A stretch of 45,073 nt of DNA from an uncultured Sulfitobacter sp. (lineage in GTDB: Bacteria > Pseudomonadota > Alphaproteobacteria > Rhodobacterales > Rhodobacteraceae), in NCBI RefSeq assembly GCF_947500075.1, contig NZ_CANMQS010000015.1, positions 1-45,073 on the forward strand, in the 5' to 3' direction. The notes under the pieces were generated by a model. That model worked only from the letters and a program-made list of their open reading frames with translations, had not been told where the DNA came from and did no database searches. Below are positions 34,599-42,540 of the stretch, one piece after another (the stretch's first letter is position 1; each line of letters begins with the position of its first letter). Made by a program: the position numbers and the translations under genes.

Positions 34599-35021
34599 CT
34601 AAACGCCGCCACTGCCCTCCCCCACAACCCCATCCGCATCATGCACAACCGCATCCACATCAATCTCCACCACCAGCCCCGGCTGCGTCAGCCCGGCGGT
34701 CACCGCCGTCAGCACCGGGTTGATCCCGTCAAACGCCTCCCCATGCGCCTTGATGAAACCGCCTGCGTGGCTCATGTCGGTCAGATAGACCCTGACACGG
34801 GCCACATGGCGCATTTCGGCACCTACCTCGCGCAGGAATTCCTCGGTGCGCATGAGGATGTATTTGGTCTGCGCATAGGCGTCATAGGGCGCGTGGATCT
34901 TGCCGGTAGGATCTAACGCGGTGGTGCCGGCGGTATAGGCAAACGGCCCGATGCGTTTGGCGCGGGCATAGCTGCCGATCTCCTCGAACCGGCCACCTGC
35001 CTTGTGGATTTCGACCGTCAT
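34599..35021 (-). CDS. RidA/YjgF family imine deaminase
   Basis: A 140-residue RidA-type protein. Family segments are YARAKRIGPFAYTAGTTALD, VGAEMRHVARVRVYLTDM (with the substrate-binding Arg) and GLVVEIDVDAVV. RidA hydrolyses reactive enamines and imines made by amino-acid or amine enzymes. Here it is the last gene of the BMC operon, coupled to the malate-dehydrogenase-like gene by ATGA. That fits a pathway in which a flavoenzyme oxidises an amine to an imine. Confidence 0.9.
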   Translation of the reverse strand: MTVEIHKAGGRFEEIGSYARAKRIGPFAYTAGTTALDPTGKIHAPYDAYAQTKYILMRTEEFLREVGAEMRHVARVRVYLTDMSHAGGFIKAHGEAFDGINPVLTAVTAGLTQPGLVVEIDVDAVVHDADGVVGEGSGGV

Positions 35022-36199
35022 AGGCCAAGCCGGGCGCGGATGGCGTCGGCGGCGGTGTGCAGGGCGGCGTGTTCATGATCGGTCAGGCGCAGTTCTTCGA
35101 CCTTCACCAGACCCCCCTGCCCCAGATGCGCAGGCACGCCCAGCACCACGCCGTCGATGCCGTATTCCCCCTCCAGCATCACCGAGACGGGCACAGGCCC
35201 GCTGCGCGCGCCGCGCATGTGGTCAATGAGTTCAATCGAGGAATGGGCGGGGGCGATGGTGGCGGAGCCGGATTTCTTGAGCGCAACCACCTGCCCGCCG
35301 CCAGTGATCGCGTCCTGCACGCAGGCGTCGATTTGATCGTCGCTGAGGAAGACGCTCAAAGGCCGCCCCTTGATCGTCGCGCGCGACGGGATCGGCGCCA
35401 TTTCCTCACCATGGGAGCCAAGCGTGATCGCCTCCACATCTGCGGGGCTGACGCCTGCGGCACGTGCAAGGGCATGTCTGAACCGACTGCTGTCGAGGGT
35501 ACCTGCCATCCCCAGCACCCGTTCGCGCGGGAAACCGGTGGCGCGCAGCATCTCGACGGTCATTTCGTCAAGCGGGTTGGTGACAACGATCACCACCGCA
35601 TTCGGTGCCTCAGACCGGATCGCCTCGCCCGCAGCCCGGATCACCCGCGCGTTCACGTCAATCAGATCGGCCCGCGTCATGCCGGGGGACCGCGCGCGGC
35701 CAGCCGTCACCACGACCACTTCGGCCCCCGCGACCATGTCCAGCGTTTCGCCACCAATGCAGCGCCCACTGGCGCCCGTAATCCCGGACGTGTGGTTCAG
35801 ATCCAGCGCGGTCGCTGCCGCCATGCCGGGTGCGATGTCGATCAGCGTGATTTCTTCCGCCATATCCGCCATCGCGGCCAGATGCGCGATGTTGCCACCA
35901 ACGCCCCCTGCCCCGACCAGCGCGAGTTTTCCCAACCGCCGCGCCTTGCGGGGCTGCCGCGAGGGCGCCTGCCATTTGGGAGAGCGCCGATAGAGCGACC
36001 GCCGCATCGACGTCGCCCCATCGGTGCGCACGGGTGCCGGCATCTCCACCGGCCCATCGACCAGCCTTAACCCCAACCGCTCCGCCGTTTCACGGGCCAG
36101 CGCGGTGACGATATCATCCGGCATCACCTCGACAATCAGCCGCCCGCGTTGGCGCGCGTCTTCAACGGCGTCGGCCCCGATGACGCGCCCTTCGCTCAT
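35018..36199 (-). CDS. BMC-associated malate/lactate-dehydrogenase-like enzyme with N-terminal extension
   Basis: A 393-residue protein. Residues 90-393 form an LDH/MDH-type enzyme: LALVGAGGVGGNIAHLAAMA (NAD site), RARSPGMTRADLIDVNARVI (substrate loop, malate-type Arg), VVTNPLDEMTVEMLRATGFP, GMAGTLDSSRFRHALARAAG, and catalytic His in LGSHGEEMAPIP. Residues 1-90 are an extra segment: DIVTALARETAERLGLRL looks like the short helix seen at the ends of some BMC enzymes (EutT/PduO-like), followed by a basic linker (MRRSLYRRSPKWQAPSRQP). The extension may target it to the shell. It could regenerate NAD+ for the aldehyde dehydrogenase inside the compartment (inference). Confidence 0.87.
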   Translation of the reverse strand: MSEGRVIGADAVEDARQRGRLIVEVMPDDIVTALARETAERLGLRLVDGPVEMPAPVRTDGATSMRRSLYRRSPKWQAPSRQPRKARRLGKLALVGAGGVGGNIAHLAAMADMAEEITLIDIAPGMAAATALDLNHTSGITGASGRCIGGETLDMVAGAEVVVVTAGRARSPGMTRADLIDVNARVIRAAGEAIRSEAPNAVVIVVTNPLDEMTVEMLRATGFPRERVLGMAGTLDSSRFRHALARAAGVSPADVEAITLGSHGEEMAPIPSRATIKGRPLSVFLSDDQIDACVQDAITGGGQVVALKKSGSATIAPAHSSIELIDHMRGARSGPVPVSVMLEGEYGIDGVVLGVPAHLGQGGLVKVEELRLTDHEHAALHTAADAIRARLGL

Positions 36200-36819
36200 G
36201 CCGCTTTGCCGTCCACGGCTTCGATGGCTTTCACCGCCGCTTCAACGCCTGCCTTGACCGAGTTCTCCGATCCGGAGATGAACAGCCGCCCGAACCGCCC
36301 CACGGCGCGCACTTCGACCATGTCGATCTCTGCCGCCTTCTCCGCCTCGTTCGCCGCGATGGAGATATAGGCGGCCGGGGCACATTCGATGATGCCGAGT
36401 GTCTGACCGGGCACCAAGAGGGAGCCCTTGCGCCATTTGTTCAAAAGCTGCGCCTGATAGGGCTCAACGCTGGTGATGATCTGCGTATTCGTGATGGAGG
36501 GTTTCAACCGATCCGACATTGACGCGCCCAGTTCCGACAGCATCGCGTCGCGCGCGGCGGTGACTTCGGCGTTGGAGGGGGAGCGCAGGATGAAAAACCC
36601 GAACTCCCGCTCCACCATCTGCGTGGTCGCCTCCACACTCGACGCTTTCAACGCCCGGTCGATGAGGGAGAACACCCCGTTGCCCGGCGCGAATTCCCCG
36701 ATCAACACGGTATCCCCTGACAGCGGCACAGAGCCCTGCACCGTCGCGCCGTTATAGGCGGCGAACTTCGGCTGGAGGTTGTCGATTTGCATCAACGCCC
36801 GAATGGTAATCTCGCTCAT
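36196..36819 (-). CDS. BMC shell protein, tandem-domain trimer type (BMC-T)
   Basis: A 207-residue protein with two BMC domains. Domain 1 (about residues 25-90) has LIGEFAPGNGVFSLIDRALK and VEREFGFFILRSPSNAEV. Domain 2 (about 130-205) has LGIIECAPAAYISIAANEAE and RAVGRFGRLFISGSENSVK. The length fits a BMC-T (pseudohexameric trimer) of the single-layer type. It would form pores in the shell. The start and stop overlap both neighbours (ATGA), so translation is coupled in the operon. Confidence 0.93.
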   Translation of the reverse strand: MSEITIRALMQIDNLQPKFAAYNGATVQGSVPLSGDTVLIGEFAPGNGVFSLIDRALKASSVEATTQMVEREFGFFILRSPSNAEVTAARDAMLSELGASMSDRLKPSITNTQIITSVEPYQAQLLNKWRKGSLLVPGQTLGIIECAPAAYISIAANEAEKAAEIDMVEVRAVGRFGRLFISGSENSVKAGVEAAVKAIEAVDGKAA

Positions 36820-38195
36820 GCGCCGTATTCCTTATAAATGTCGCGCCAGGGGCGGCTTTCGTAGGCCACGCGCTTGATGTTGATGAGGTGCAACGCAGTC
36901 ACGTTGTCGGAAGTGATGGAGCCGGACCATGTGCCTGTGCCCAGCATGAAAGAAGGCTCTAAATCGGTGGAATAGCCCATGCCGCCCATGATTGCGGGGG
37001 TGTTGACCAATACCCGACCCGTGGGGATCGTGGCGAATTTGGCGACGATTTCCGGGTCGTCGCAGTGCAGGACGGAGGAATGCCCCCAGCCTTCGAAGCG
37101 CGCGATCTGTTGGGACAATTCCAAACCATGTTCCGATGATTTCGCCGCGTAAAACGCCAGCACCGGGTTCAGCTTTTCCGCCGACAGCGGGCGCTGCCAG
37201 CCGATCTCCGTCTCCTCGCTCACCAGACAGCGGGTGCGCGGCGGGATGGAGAACTGCGCGGCATCGGCCAAGGCTTGCGGGGATTGCCCGACACGTTCGG
37301 CGTTCATTGCCTGTTTGCCGGTGAAGATCACGGATCCCAGACGGTCCGCTTCTGCCGGTGTGCAGAAATACGCGCCCTTGAGTTTCATCTCGTGCCGAAG
37401 ATCGCGGGCAACTTCCGGATCGGCAATAACCGCCTGTTCAGAGACACATGCAGTGCCGTAGTCAAAGCACTTCGAGGTCACGATCATCTCCGCCACTTCG
37501 GCCAGATCGTGTTTCTTGGACTTGTGCACGTAACAGGGCACGTTCCCCGCCCCCACGGCAAGCGTCGGCTTGCCGGAGGAATAGGCGGCCTTCACCATCG
37601 CAGGACCACCCGTGGCCATGACCACAGAGGTGCGGCGGTGGCGCATCAATTCGGCGGTGCCCTGAATGGTGACCTGATCCATGCACTGAATCAGCCCCTT
37701 GGGCGCGCCCATCTGTTCGGCCACGCGCGCCATGATGGCGACGGTTTCCATCCCGCAGCGCACGCCGCGCGGGTGCGGCGCACAAACGATGGCGTTGCCG
37801 GCTTTCACCGCCGACAGCACCTTGTAGATGATCGTCGACGTGGGGTTTGTGACCGGGATCAACGCCGCGACCACGCCCATCGGCTCCCCAAAAGCGGCGA
37901 TTTTCGTAGCGTCGTCGCGCCAGAGCATGCCCAGCGTGGTCACGTCCCGCAGGTAATCCGCCACGGACAGAGCATTGAACAGGTTCTTCACCCGCTTGTC
38001 CGGCACATTGCCGTATCCGGTCTCATCTACAGCCAATTGCCCCAGCCGTTCGGCCTCGGGTTCAATCGCGCGGGCCATGACGTCAACGATGGCGTCCACA
38101 TGGGCGGGATCAGTCCCTAAGAAGGCTTTGTAGGCCTCAAACGCCCGTTCGGCCATGCGGCGCGCGGCGGCGATGGATTGAAGATCTGCGTCCAT
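36816..38195 (-). CDS. CoA-acylating aldehyde dehydrogenase of the PduP/EutE group
   Basis: A 459-residue aldehyde dehydrogenase of the BMC type. Catalytic Cys is in FDYGTACVSEQAVIAD, near residue 250. Other family segments are GVVAALIPVTNPTSTIIYKV, ALMRHRRTS-type region GTAELMRHRRTSVVMATGGP and VGAGNVPCYVHKSK. These enzymes turn an aldehyde and CoA into acyl-CoA with NAD+. The first 25 residues (DADLQSIAAARRMAERAFEA) form an amphipathic helix that could be an encapsulation peptide. It overlaps the upstream gene by TGATG and the shell gene by ATGA. The aldehyde substrate is unknown. Confidence 0.93.
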   Translation of the reverse strand: MDADLQSIAAARRMAERAFEAYKAFLGTDPAHVDAIVDVMARAIEPEAERLGQLAVDETGYGNVPDKRVKNLFNALSVADYLRDVTTLGMLWRDDATKIAAFGEPMGVVAALIPVTNPTSTIIYKVLSAVKAGNAIVCAPHPRGVRCGMETVAIMARVAEQMGAPKGLIQCMDQVTIQGTAELMRHRRTSVVMATGGPAMVKAAYSSGKPTLAVGAGNVPCYVHKSKKHDLAEVAEMIVTSKCFDYGTACVSEQAVIADPEVARDLRHEMKLKGAYFCTPAEADRLGSVIFTGKQAMNAERVGQSPQALADAAQFSIPPRTRCLVSEETEIGWQRPLSAEKLNPVLAFYAAKSSEHGLELSQQIARFEGWGHSSVLHCDDPEIVAKFATIPTGRVLVNTPAIMGGMGYSTDLEPSFMLGTGTWSGSITSDNVTALHLINIKRVAYESRPWRDIYKEYGA

Positions 38196-39379
38196 CAGCG
38201 GCCTCCCGGCGTGAGCGTGTCGAAGTGACGGCGGGCGTCATCAATGGTGTCTGCGGTGATGCCCATCGTCTCCAGTTTGCGACCAGAGGCGGCGACATCA
38301 GCGTCGAGGATGGCCCCGGTCAGCGCGATCAAGGCTTGCGTCTGCGGCACGGCGATGCCTGCCAATCCAGCAGCGGAACACAGCGGCACCAGCGACCCGA
38401 TCACCCCGTCGCGCAGCATCGCGCGGGCGGTGTCGTGGTCGGGCACAGCGCGGGTGCCGTCGCCCTTGGCGGTGCCGGAATAGGCGGCGATCCAATCATC
38501 CGTCGCAGGCAAATTGCGCACACCAAAGGCACGGGCCACGGCGCGGCGTTCCTCGGCCAGTGTCTCGATCAGGCGCATCTGATCCGGGCCGATGAGGGCA
38601 TGAAACGTCTCGTTCTCCGGCAACGGCACGCCGCCCATGGGCACGGCGATCCCGCCTGCGGCCAGCCCTGCCCCACCCATCACGAGCGCGGGGATTTCAA
38701 CAGAGGCGGAAAGGTCTGCAAAACCCGAAGCAACAACGCTGTCCACTTCTTGAAGGTTTGGCAGGATGTGGGACAGCCCCGCAATCGCCTCACTGCGCCC
38801 GCGCGGCAGGGTTGCGGCAGCCACGGATGCACGTGCGGACAGGGTCAGAACCGTGCCTTCCGCGCGATACCAGAATGGCAGGCCTTGTGTCTCTACCAAG
38901 GTGACATCGGCGGTGCATCCGCCCAGACGCAGCATCCATGCCGCTTCAACCGCACCCAAAGACCGCCCCGGTGCCAGCACCAGAACCTGCCCGTCCGACA
39001 GATGATCGGCCAGCACCATCGCGTAGGTGCGTTGCTTGTGAATGGGTCCGGTGAGGAAAATCGCCTCTGCCCCATCCACTGCGGCATCAAGTTCAGCAGT
39101 CAGGCCAATCGACGCCTCACCGCCGTCCACCTGATAACTGCCCAACGGCCCTGCCCCGCGCAACGCGATGCCCGAAGACGCGCGCAGCAATTCCAGCTCT
39201 CGCCCGTAGGCAGAAAAAAGCGTCACATCGCAATTCTCTGCCAGTGACAAGGCCGCAATCAGCCGTGCATCGGCTCCCCCGCCCAGCACCGCGATGCGGG
39301 TCAGGCGGGGTGCGTCCGGTGGCGCGGCGCTACGGCCACGGGAAGCAGCGCGCGCGAAATCCTCGAATTCGGCTGACAT
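38195..39379 (-). CDS. Opine (octopine/nopaline) dehydrogenase-like enzyme in the BMC operon
   Basis: A 394-residue protein. The NAD site is IAVLGGGADARLIAALSLAE (about residues 29-48). The C-terminal domain has the opine-dehydrogenase pattern AMLRDGVIGSLVPLCSAAGL and AGIAVPQTQALIALTGAILD. Opine dehydrogenases reversibly join amino acids to 2-oxo acids through a secondary amine. Residues 1-28 (SAEFEDFARAASRGRSAAPP) are an extension before the fold and may be a targeting peptide. An opine-type enzyme in a BMC operon is unusual. It fits chemistry on N-substituted amino acids (inference). Confidence 0.82.
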   Translation of the reverse strand: MSAEFEDFARAASRGRSAAPPDAPRLTRIAVLGGGADARLIAALSLAENCDVTLFSAYGRELELLRASSGIALRGAGPLGSYQVDGGEASIGLTAELDAAVDGAEAIFLTGPIHKQRTYAMVLADHLSDGQVLVLAPGRSLGAVEAAWMLRLGGCTADVTLVETQGLPFWYRAEGTVLTLSARASVAAATLPRGRSEAIAGLSHILPNLQEVDSVVASGFADLSASVEIPALVMGGAGLAAGGIAVPMGGVPLPENETFHALIGPDQMRLIETLAEERRAVARAFGVRNLPATDDWIAAYSGTAKGDGTRAVPDHDTARAMLRDGVIGSLVPLCSAAGLAGIAVPQTQALIALTGAILDADVAASGRKLETMGITADTIDDARRHFDTLTPGGR

Positions 39380-39398
39380 GAGCAGACCTCAGATGCGT

Positions 39399-39710
39399 TT
39401 AGGATGCGGAACCGGCACCAAGGTTTGCGATGATCTCTTCCAGCTCATCATGGGGGCGCGCGATGGTGTGCACGGAGACAACTTCGCCCACTTTGTTCGC
39501 CGCCGTAGCGCCCGCGTCCGTGGCCGCTTTCACCGCGCCGACTTCGCCGCGCACAAGGGTTGTGACCAGCCCGCCGCCTGCTTTGGTCTGGCCCACGATG
39601 GAGACGCTGGCCGCCTTGACCATCGCGTCCGCCGCTTCAATCGCGCCGACAAGGCCGCGTGTTTCGATCATGCCAAGGGCCATCTGGCCCGGTGTTGGTG
39701 CTTTCGCCAT
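39399..39710 (-). CDS. BMC shell protein, hexamer type (BMC-H)
   Basis: A 103-residue canonical [44 protein letters not shown] (with the pore loop at AGGG) and [24 protein letters not shown] hexamers form the facets of the shell. A ribosome site AAAGGA precedes the ATG. It follows the BMC-P gene by 32 bp and precedes the opine-dehydrogenase-like gene by 19 bp. It is the only BMC-H in the window. Confidence 0.96.
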   Translation of the reverse strand: MAKAPTPGQMALGMIETRGLVGAIEAADAMVKAASVSIVGQTKAGGGLVTTLVRGEVGAVKAATDAGATAANKVGEVVSVHTIARPHDELEEIIANLGAGSAS

Positions 39711-39742
39711 GGGAAGTATCCTTTGTTAGTGTCTGTTTGATG

Positions 39743-40006
39743 TCAGGTGTTGAGGTGTTCGACGATGGCAATCACGGCCAGATCGACAGGGGCCGAAGAC
39801 AGCCCCGCCGCCATCCGCGCGGCAGAGCCTTGGGTGAGCAGAACCGTATCGCCCACGCCTGCCCCCACTGTATCGGGTGCAACCACGCCGGGCGTCAGAA
39901 CCTTGCCCGCTGCATCGACCACATCCACGACCAGCAGCTTTTGCCCGGTCAGGCGCTCCGCCTTGGCGGTGGCGGTAACGGTGCCTGTGACTTTGCCAAT
40001 ACGCAT
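39743..40006 (-). CDS. BMC vertex protein, pentamer type (BMC-P, EutN/CcmL family)
   Basis: An 87-residue EutN/CcmL protein: MRIGKVTGTVTATAKAERLT, KLLVVDVVDAAGKVL, and DTVGAGVGDTVLLTQGSAAR. BMC-P pentamers cap the shell vertices. It starts three bases after the stop of the glutamine-synthetase-like gene, so the enzyme and shell genes share one transcript. With one BMC-H, one BMC-T and one BMC-P, the operon has the minimum set for a closed shell. Confidence 0.96.
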   Translation of the reverse strand: MRIGKVTGTVTATAKAERLTGQKLLVVDVVDAAGKVLTPGVVAPDTVGAGVGDTVLLTQGSAARMAAGLSSAPVDLAVIAIVEHLNT

Positions 40007-40009
40007 GAG

Positions 40010-41302
40010 TTACAACGTCCGCAGATAGCGGGCGGTCTCAACAGGGGTGACCTGCTCGGTAAAGAAGCCCTGCTCGCGCTCTGCCATCTGGCAATAAAGC
40101 TCCCACAGGGTTTCCCCCATCACGTCTTTGAGCCAGTCAGACCCCCGTGCCAGTTCCAGCGCGGTGGGCAGATCGGTGGGGATCGGCTCTCCGTGGAATT
40201 CCTCATAGGCGTTGCCCAGGGTCGGCTCGGTGGGTTCCATCCCTTGCTCAATCCCGTCAAGGCCCGCGGCCAGATCGGTGGCCAGCAGCAGATAGGGGTT
40301 CGCATCCGCCCCCGCATCGCGTTTTTCAACGCGCACGGCTGAATCGGACCCTTCGATGATCCGCAACCCAACCGTCCGGTTGTCATAGCCCCATGAGGTG
40401 TTGATCGGGCAGAAGGTATAGGGCGCCCGGCGGCGATAACCGTTGGGCGTGGGAGAGCCGCAAATCGCGGCTTCCGACATGCGCTTTTGCAGGCCTGCGG
40501 TGAATTGCTTGCCCAGCGTGCTCAGCTTGCCGCCGTCGGCAAAGACGTTCTTGCCGTCTTTCCAAAGGGAATAGTGCACGTGGAAGCCATTGCCTGATTC
40601 CTCAAAGAACGGCTTGGGCATGAAGGTCGCCAGATAACCGTGGGCGATGCCCAGCTGCCGCACCAGTGACTTGAACAACACCACGCGGTCCGCACTCAGC
40701 AGCGCATCGTCGTAGCGGATGTTCACCTCGACCTGACCGGCAGCATACTCGGGGTTGGATTGCTCAATCGGGATGCCGCATTCGTTGATCTGGCGGCGGA
40801 TCGGCCCGACGATATGTTCCATCCGCGCAGAGCGACCCAGCCCGTAGACCTGAATGCCACTGTCGCGCGGCTTGCCGGTTTCAGGGTCGAGCAGATAGAA
40901 CTCCAGCTCTGCCCCGGTGGAAACATCGAACCCCATGTCCTTTGCCCGCTCCACCTGTCTGATCAGGGCATTGCGCGGGTCAATCGGGACGGGTTTGTGA
41001 TCCATACCCTCGCCACGGGCGAAACAGACGGCCACGCCTTCTTCCCACGGGACGGCCACGGGTTTGGTCATCGGAAACATATGCATGTCCGGATAGCCGT
41101 TGTCGAAGTTCACATAAGGCGTGTCCCAGACATCGCAGTTGGAATCGATCGCCAGCATCGCCGCAGACAGCGCATTGCCCTGCGCACAAATGGTCTCCCA
41201 ATGGGATGCAGGAATGCGCTTGCCCCGCATGATCCCGTTCAGGTCGCCCAATCCCAGAATGACAGTATGGGTGCCTTCCGGAAGGCTGAAATCCGTTTGC
41301 AT
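40010..41302 (-). CDS. Glutamine-synthetase-like gamma-glutamyl-amine ligase
   Basis: A 430-residue glutamine-synthetase-fold enzyme. Metal and substrate residues are in GAELEFYLLDPE, SNPEYAAGQVEVNI, GFHVHYSLWKDG, RRRAPYTFCPINTSWGYDNR and VRVEKRDAGADANPYLLL. The N-terminal segment LGLGDLNGIMRGKRIPASHW resembles PuuA, IpuC and GmaS rather than housekeeping GlnA. These relatives couple glutamate to an amine (putrescine, isopropylamine, methylamine). The gene heads the BMC operon. Start ATG 41302 is preferred to the open frame to 41383, which covers the operator. It is divergent from the sarcosine-oxidase-like gene. Confidence 0.9.
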   Translation of the reverse strand: MQTDFSLPEGTHTVILGLGDLNGIMRGKRIPASHWETICAQGNALSAAMLAIDSNCDVWDTPYVNFDNGYPDMHMFPMTKPVAVPWEEGVAVCFARGEGMDHKPVPIDPRNALIRQVERAKDMGFDVSTGAELEFYLLDPETGKPRDSGIQVYGLGRSARMEHIVGPIRRQINECGIPIEQSNPEYAAGQVEVNIRYDDALLSADRVVLFKSLVRQLGIAHGYLATFMPKPFFEESGNGFHVHYSLWKDGKNVFADGGKLSTLGKQFTAGLQKRMSEAAICGSPTPNGYRRRAPYTFCPINTSWGYDNRTVGLRIIEGSDSAVRVEKRDAGADANPYLLLATDLAAGLDGIEQGMEPTEPTLGNAYEEFHGEPIPTDLPTALELARGSDWLKDVMGETLWELYCQMAEREQGFFTEQVTPVETARYLRTL

Positions 41303-41347
41303 CGCGTCTCTCTCCCTGTCGAGAATCTGATTGTTTTTGTATGTATT

Positions 41348-41357
41348 CTGTATACAG
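41348..41357. promoter_or_regulatory. GntR-type operator in the BMC-operon / flavin-oxidase divergent promoter
   Basis: CTGTATACAG within GTATTCTGTATACAGTATTC. It lies 46 bp before the glutamine-synthetase-like start and 41 bp before the flavoenzyme start. It shares its left flank with the importer operator and its right flank (TATTC) with the operator at glxB. Confidence 0.78.
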
Positions 41358-41397
41358 TATTCACGAATGCAGTGATCTGACAAGGAAAAATAGGACG

Positions 41398-42540
41398 ATG
41401 GCTCGAAATTCCTGCGTGGTTGTCGGCGGTGGCATCGCTGGCGTTATGACGGCCCTTCACCTGCAACGGCGCGGCGAGCAGGTCACGTTGATTGACCGTT
41501 GGGAGCCGGGCCACGCCCGCGCAGCCTCCACCGACTACAACCGGGTCATTCGCGCGATTTCGGGCCGGGATGAGTTTTACACCCGCTGGGTCCGGCAATC
41601 GCGTGAGATGTGGCTGGAGATGCAGGCAGAGACCGGGCAGAATCTGATGTACGAATGTGGCGCGCTGATCCTCGCCACCGAAGGCCATTGCGATTGGGAG
41701 GATTCCACCTCTGAGACCTTCGACAAGGTGGGCGTGCCCTACTACCGTTTCACCCCGCCGGAGGTCCACGCGCGGTTTCCGCAGTTCAAGGTGGATGAGA
41801 TCAAATACGCCTTGTTCGAGCCTGAAGCAGGCCTGCTGATGGCGCATCGCTGTGTGCTGGCGGGTCTGGACTTGTTCAAACGCGCGGGCGGTGTGGTGCA
41901 GCGGGGGATCGTGACCACCGACGCGCAGGAACGCCCGATGCTGGATGGCAAACCGATCCGGGCGGACCTAATCGTGATCGCAACCGGCGCCTGGATGTCA
42001 GAGATGTTCCCCCGCACGATCAAACCGATCTCTGCCATCATGGGGATCAATGTGCTTTATACCTCCACCCCCGATGGGTCGGCGGATTTCGATATGGAAA
42101 ACATGCCCTGCTGGATCGACCACGGTCAGGGCAGCTTTGGCATTCCATCGTCGGAAGGGTCGGGCGTGAAGGCAGCGGTGGTGATCCCCAATGTGCCGAT
42201 TGATCTGAACAACGACGAGCGCCTGATCGAAAAGGCGTCGCTCACCAAGACACGCCAGTACATTCGCCACCGGTTGCCGGGGCTGATCGGGCAGCGGGTG
42301 GTGGATTCAAAGTTCAATCAGGTGATCCTGACACCCGACACGCATTTCATCGTGGATTGGCATCCCGAACATGAAAACGTGCTGTTCGCAGGCGGCTGTT
42401 CGGGCCATCTGTTCAAACATGGCCCGGTGTTCGGGGATTTCGTGGCAGGGGTTGGCGTCAAGGACTACGGCACCGCCGACCGGTTCAAGATCGCCGGTCG
42501 CCGCAAACTCAGCCCCAAGGAAAGCCCCTCAGGACGTTAG
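41398..42540 (+). CDS. Monomeric sarcosine-oxidase-like FAD enzyme
   Basis: A 380-residue DAO-family flavoenzyme close to monomeric sarcosine oxidase and N-methyltryptophan oxidase. The FAD site is VVVGGGIAGVMTALHLQRRG. The C-terminal motif is TPDTHFIVDWHPEHENVLFA and GGCSGHLFKHGPVFGDF. In sarcosine oxidase a Cys just before the TPD motif (CMYT pattern) holds FAD covalently; here that stretch is NQVILTPD, so FAD is probably not bound that way. The family oxidises secondary amines to an aldehyde and a primary amine, the step needed to release an aldehyde from an N-alkylglutamate (inference). ATG 41398 follows AAGGAAAAATAGG. Confidence 0.88.
   Translation: MARNSCVVVGGGIAGVMTALHLQRRGEQVTLIDRWEPGHARAASTDYNRVIRAISGRDEFYTRWVRQSREMWLEMQAETGQNLMYECGALILATEGHCDWEDSTSETFDKVGVPYYRFTPPEVHARFPQFKVDEIKYALFEPEAGLLMAHRCVLAGLDLFKRAGGVVQRGIVTTDAQERPMLDGKPIRADLIVIATGAWMSEMFPRTIKPISAIMGINVLYTSTPDGSADFDMENMPCWIDHGQGSFGIPSSEGSGVKAAVVIPNVPIDLNNDERLIEKASLTKTRQYIRHRLPGLIGQRVVDSKFNQVILTPDTHFIVDWHPEHENVLFAGGCSGHLFKHGPVFGDFVAGVGVKDYGTADRFKIAGRRKLSPKESPSGR

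Noticed and set aside
40010..41302. Housekeeping glutamine synthetase
   Set aside because: It is shorter than GlnA (about 470 residues), resembles PuuA/IpuC/GmaS types, and is embedded in a BMC operon.
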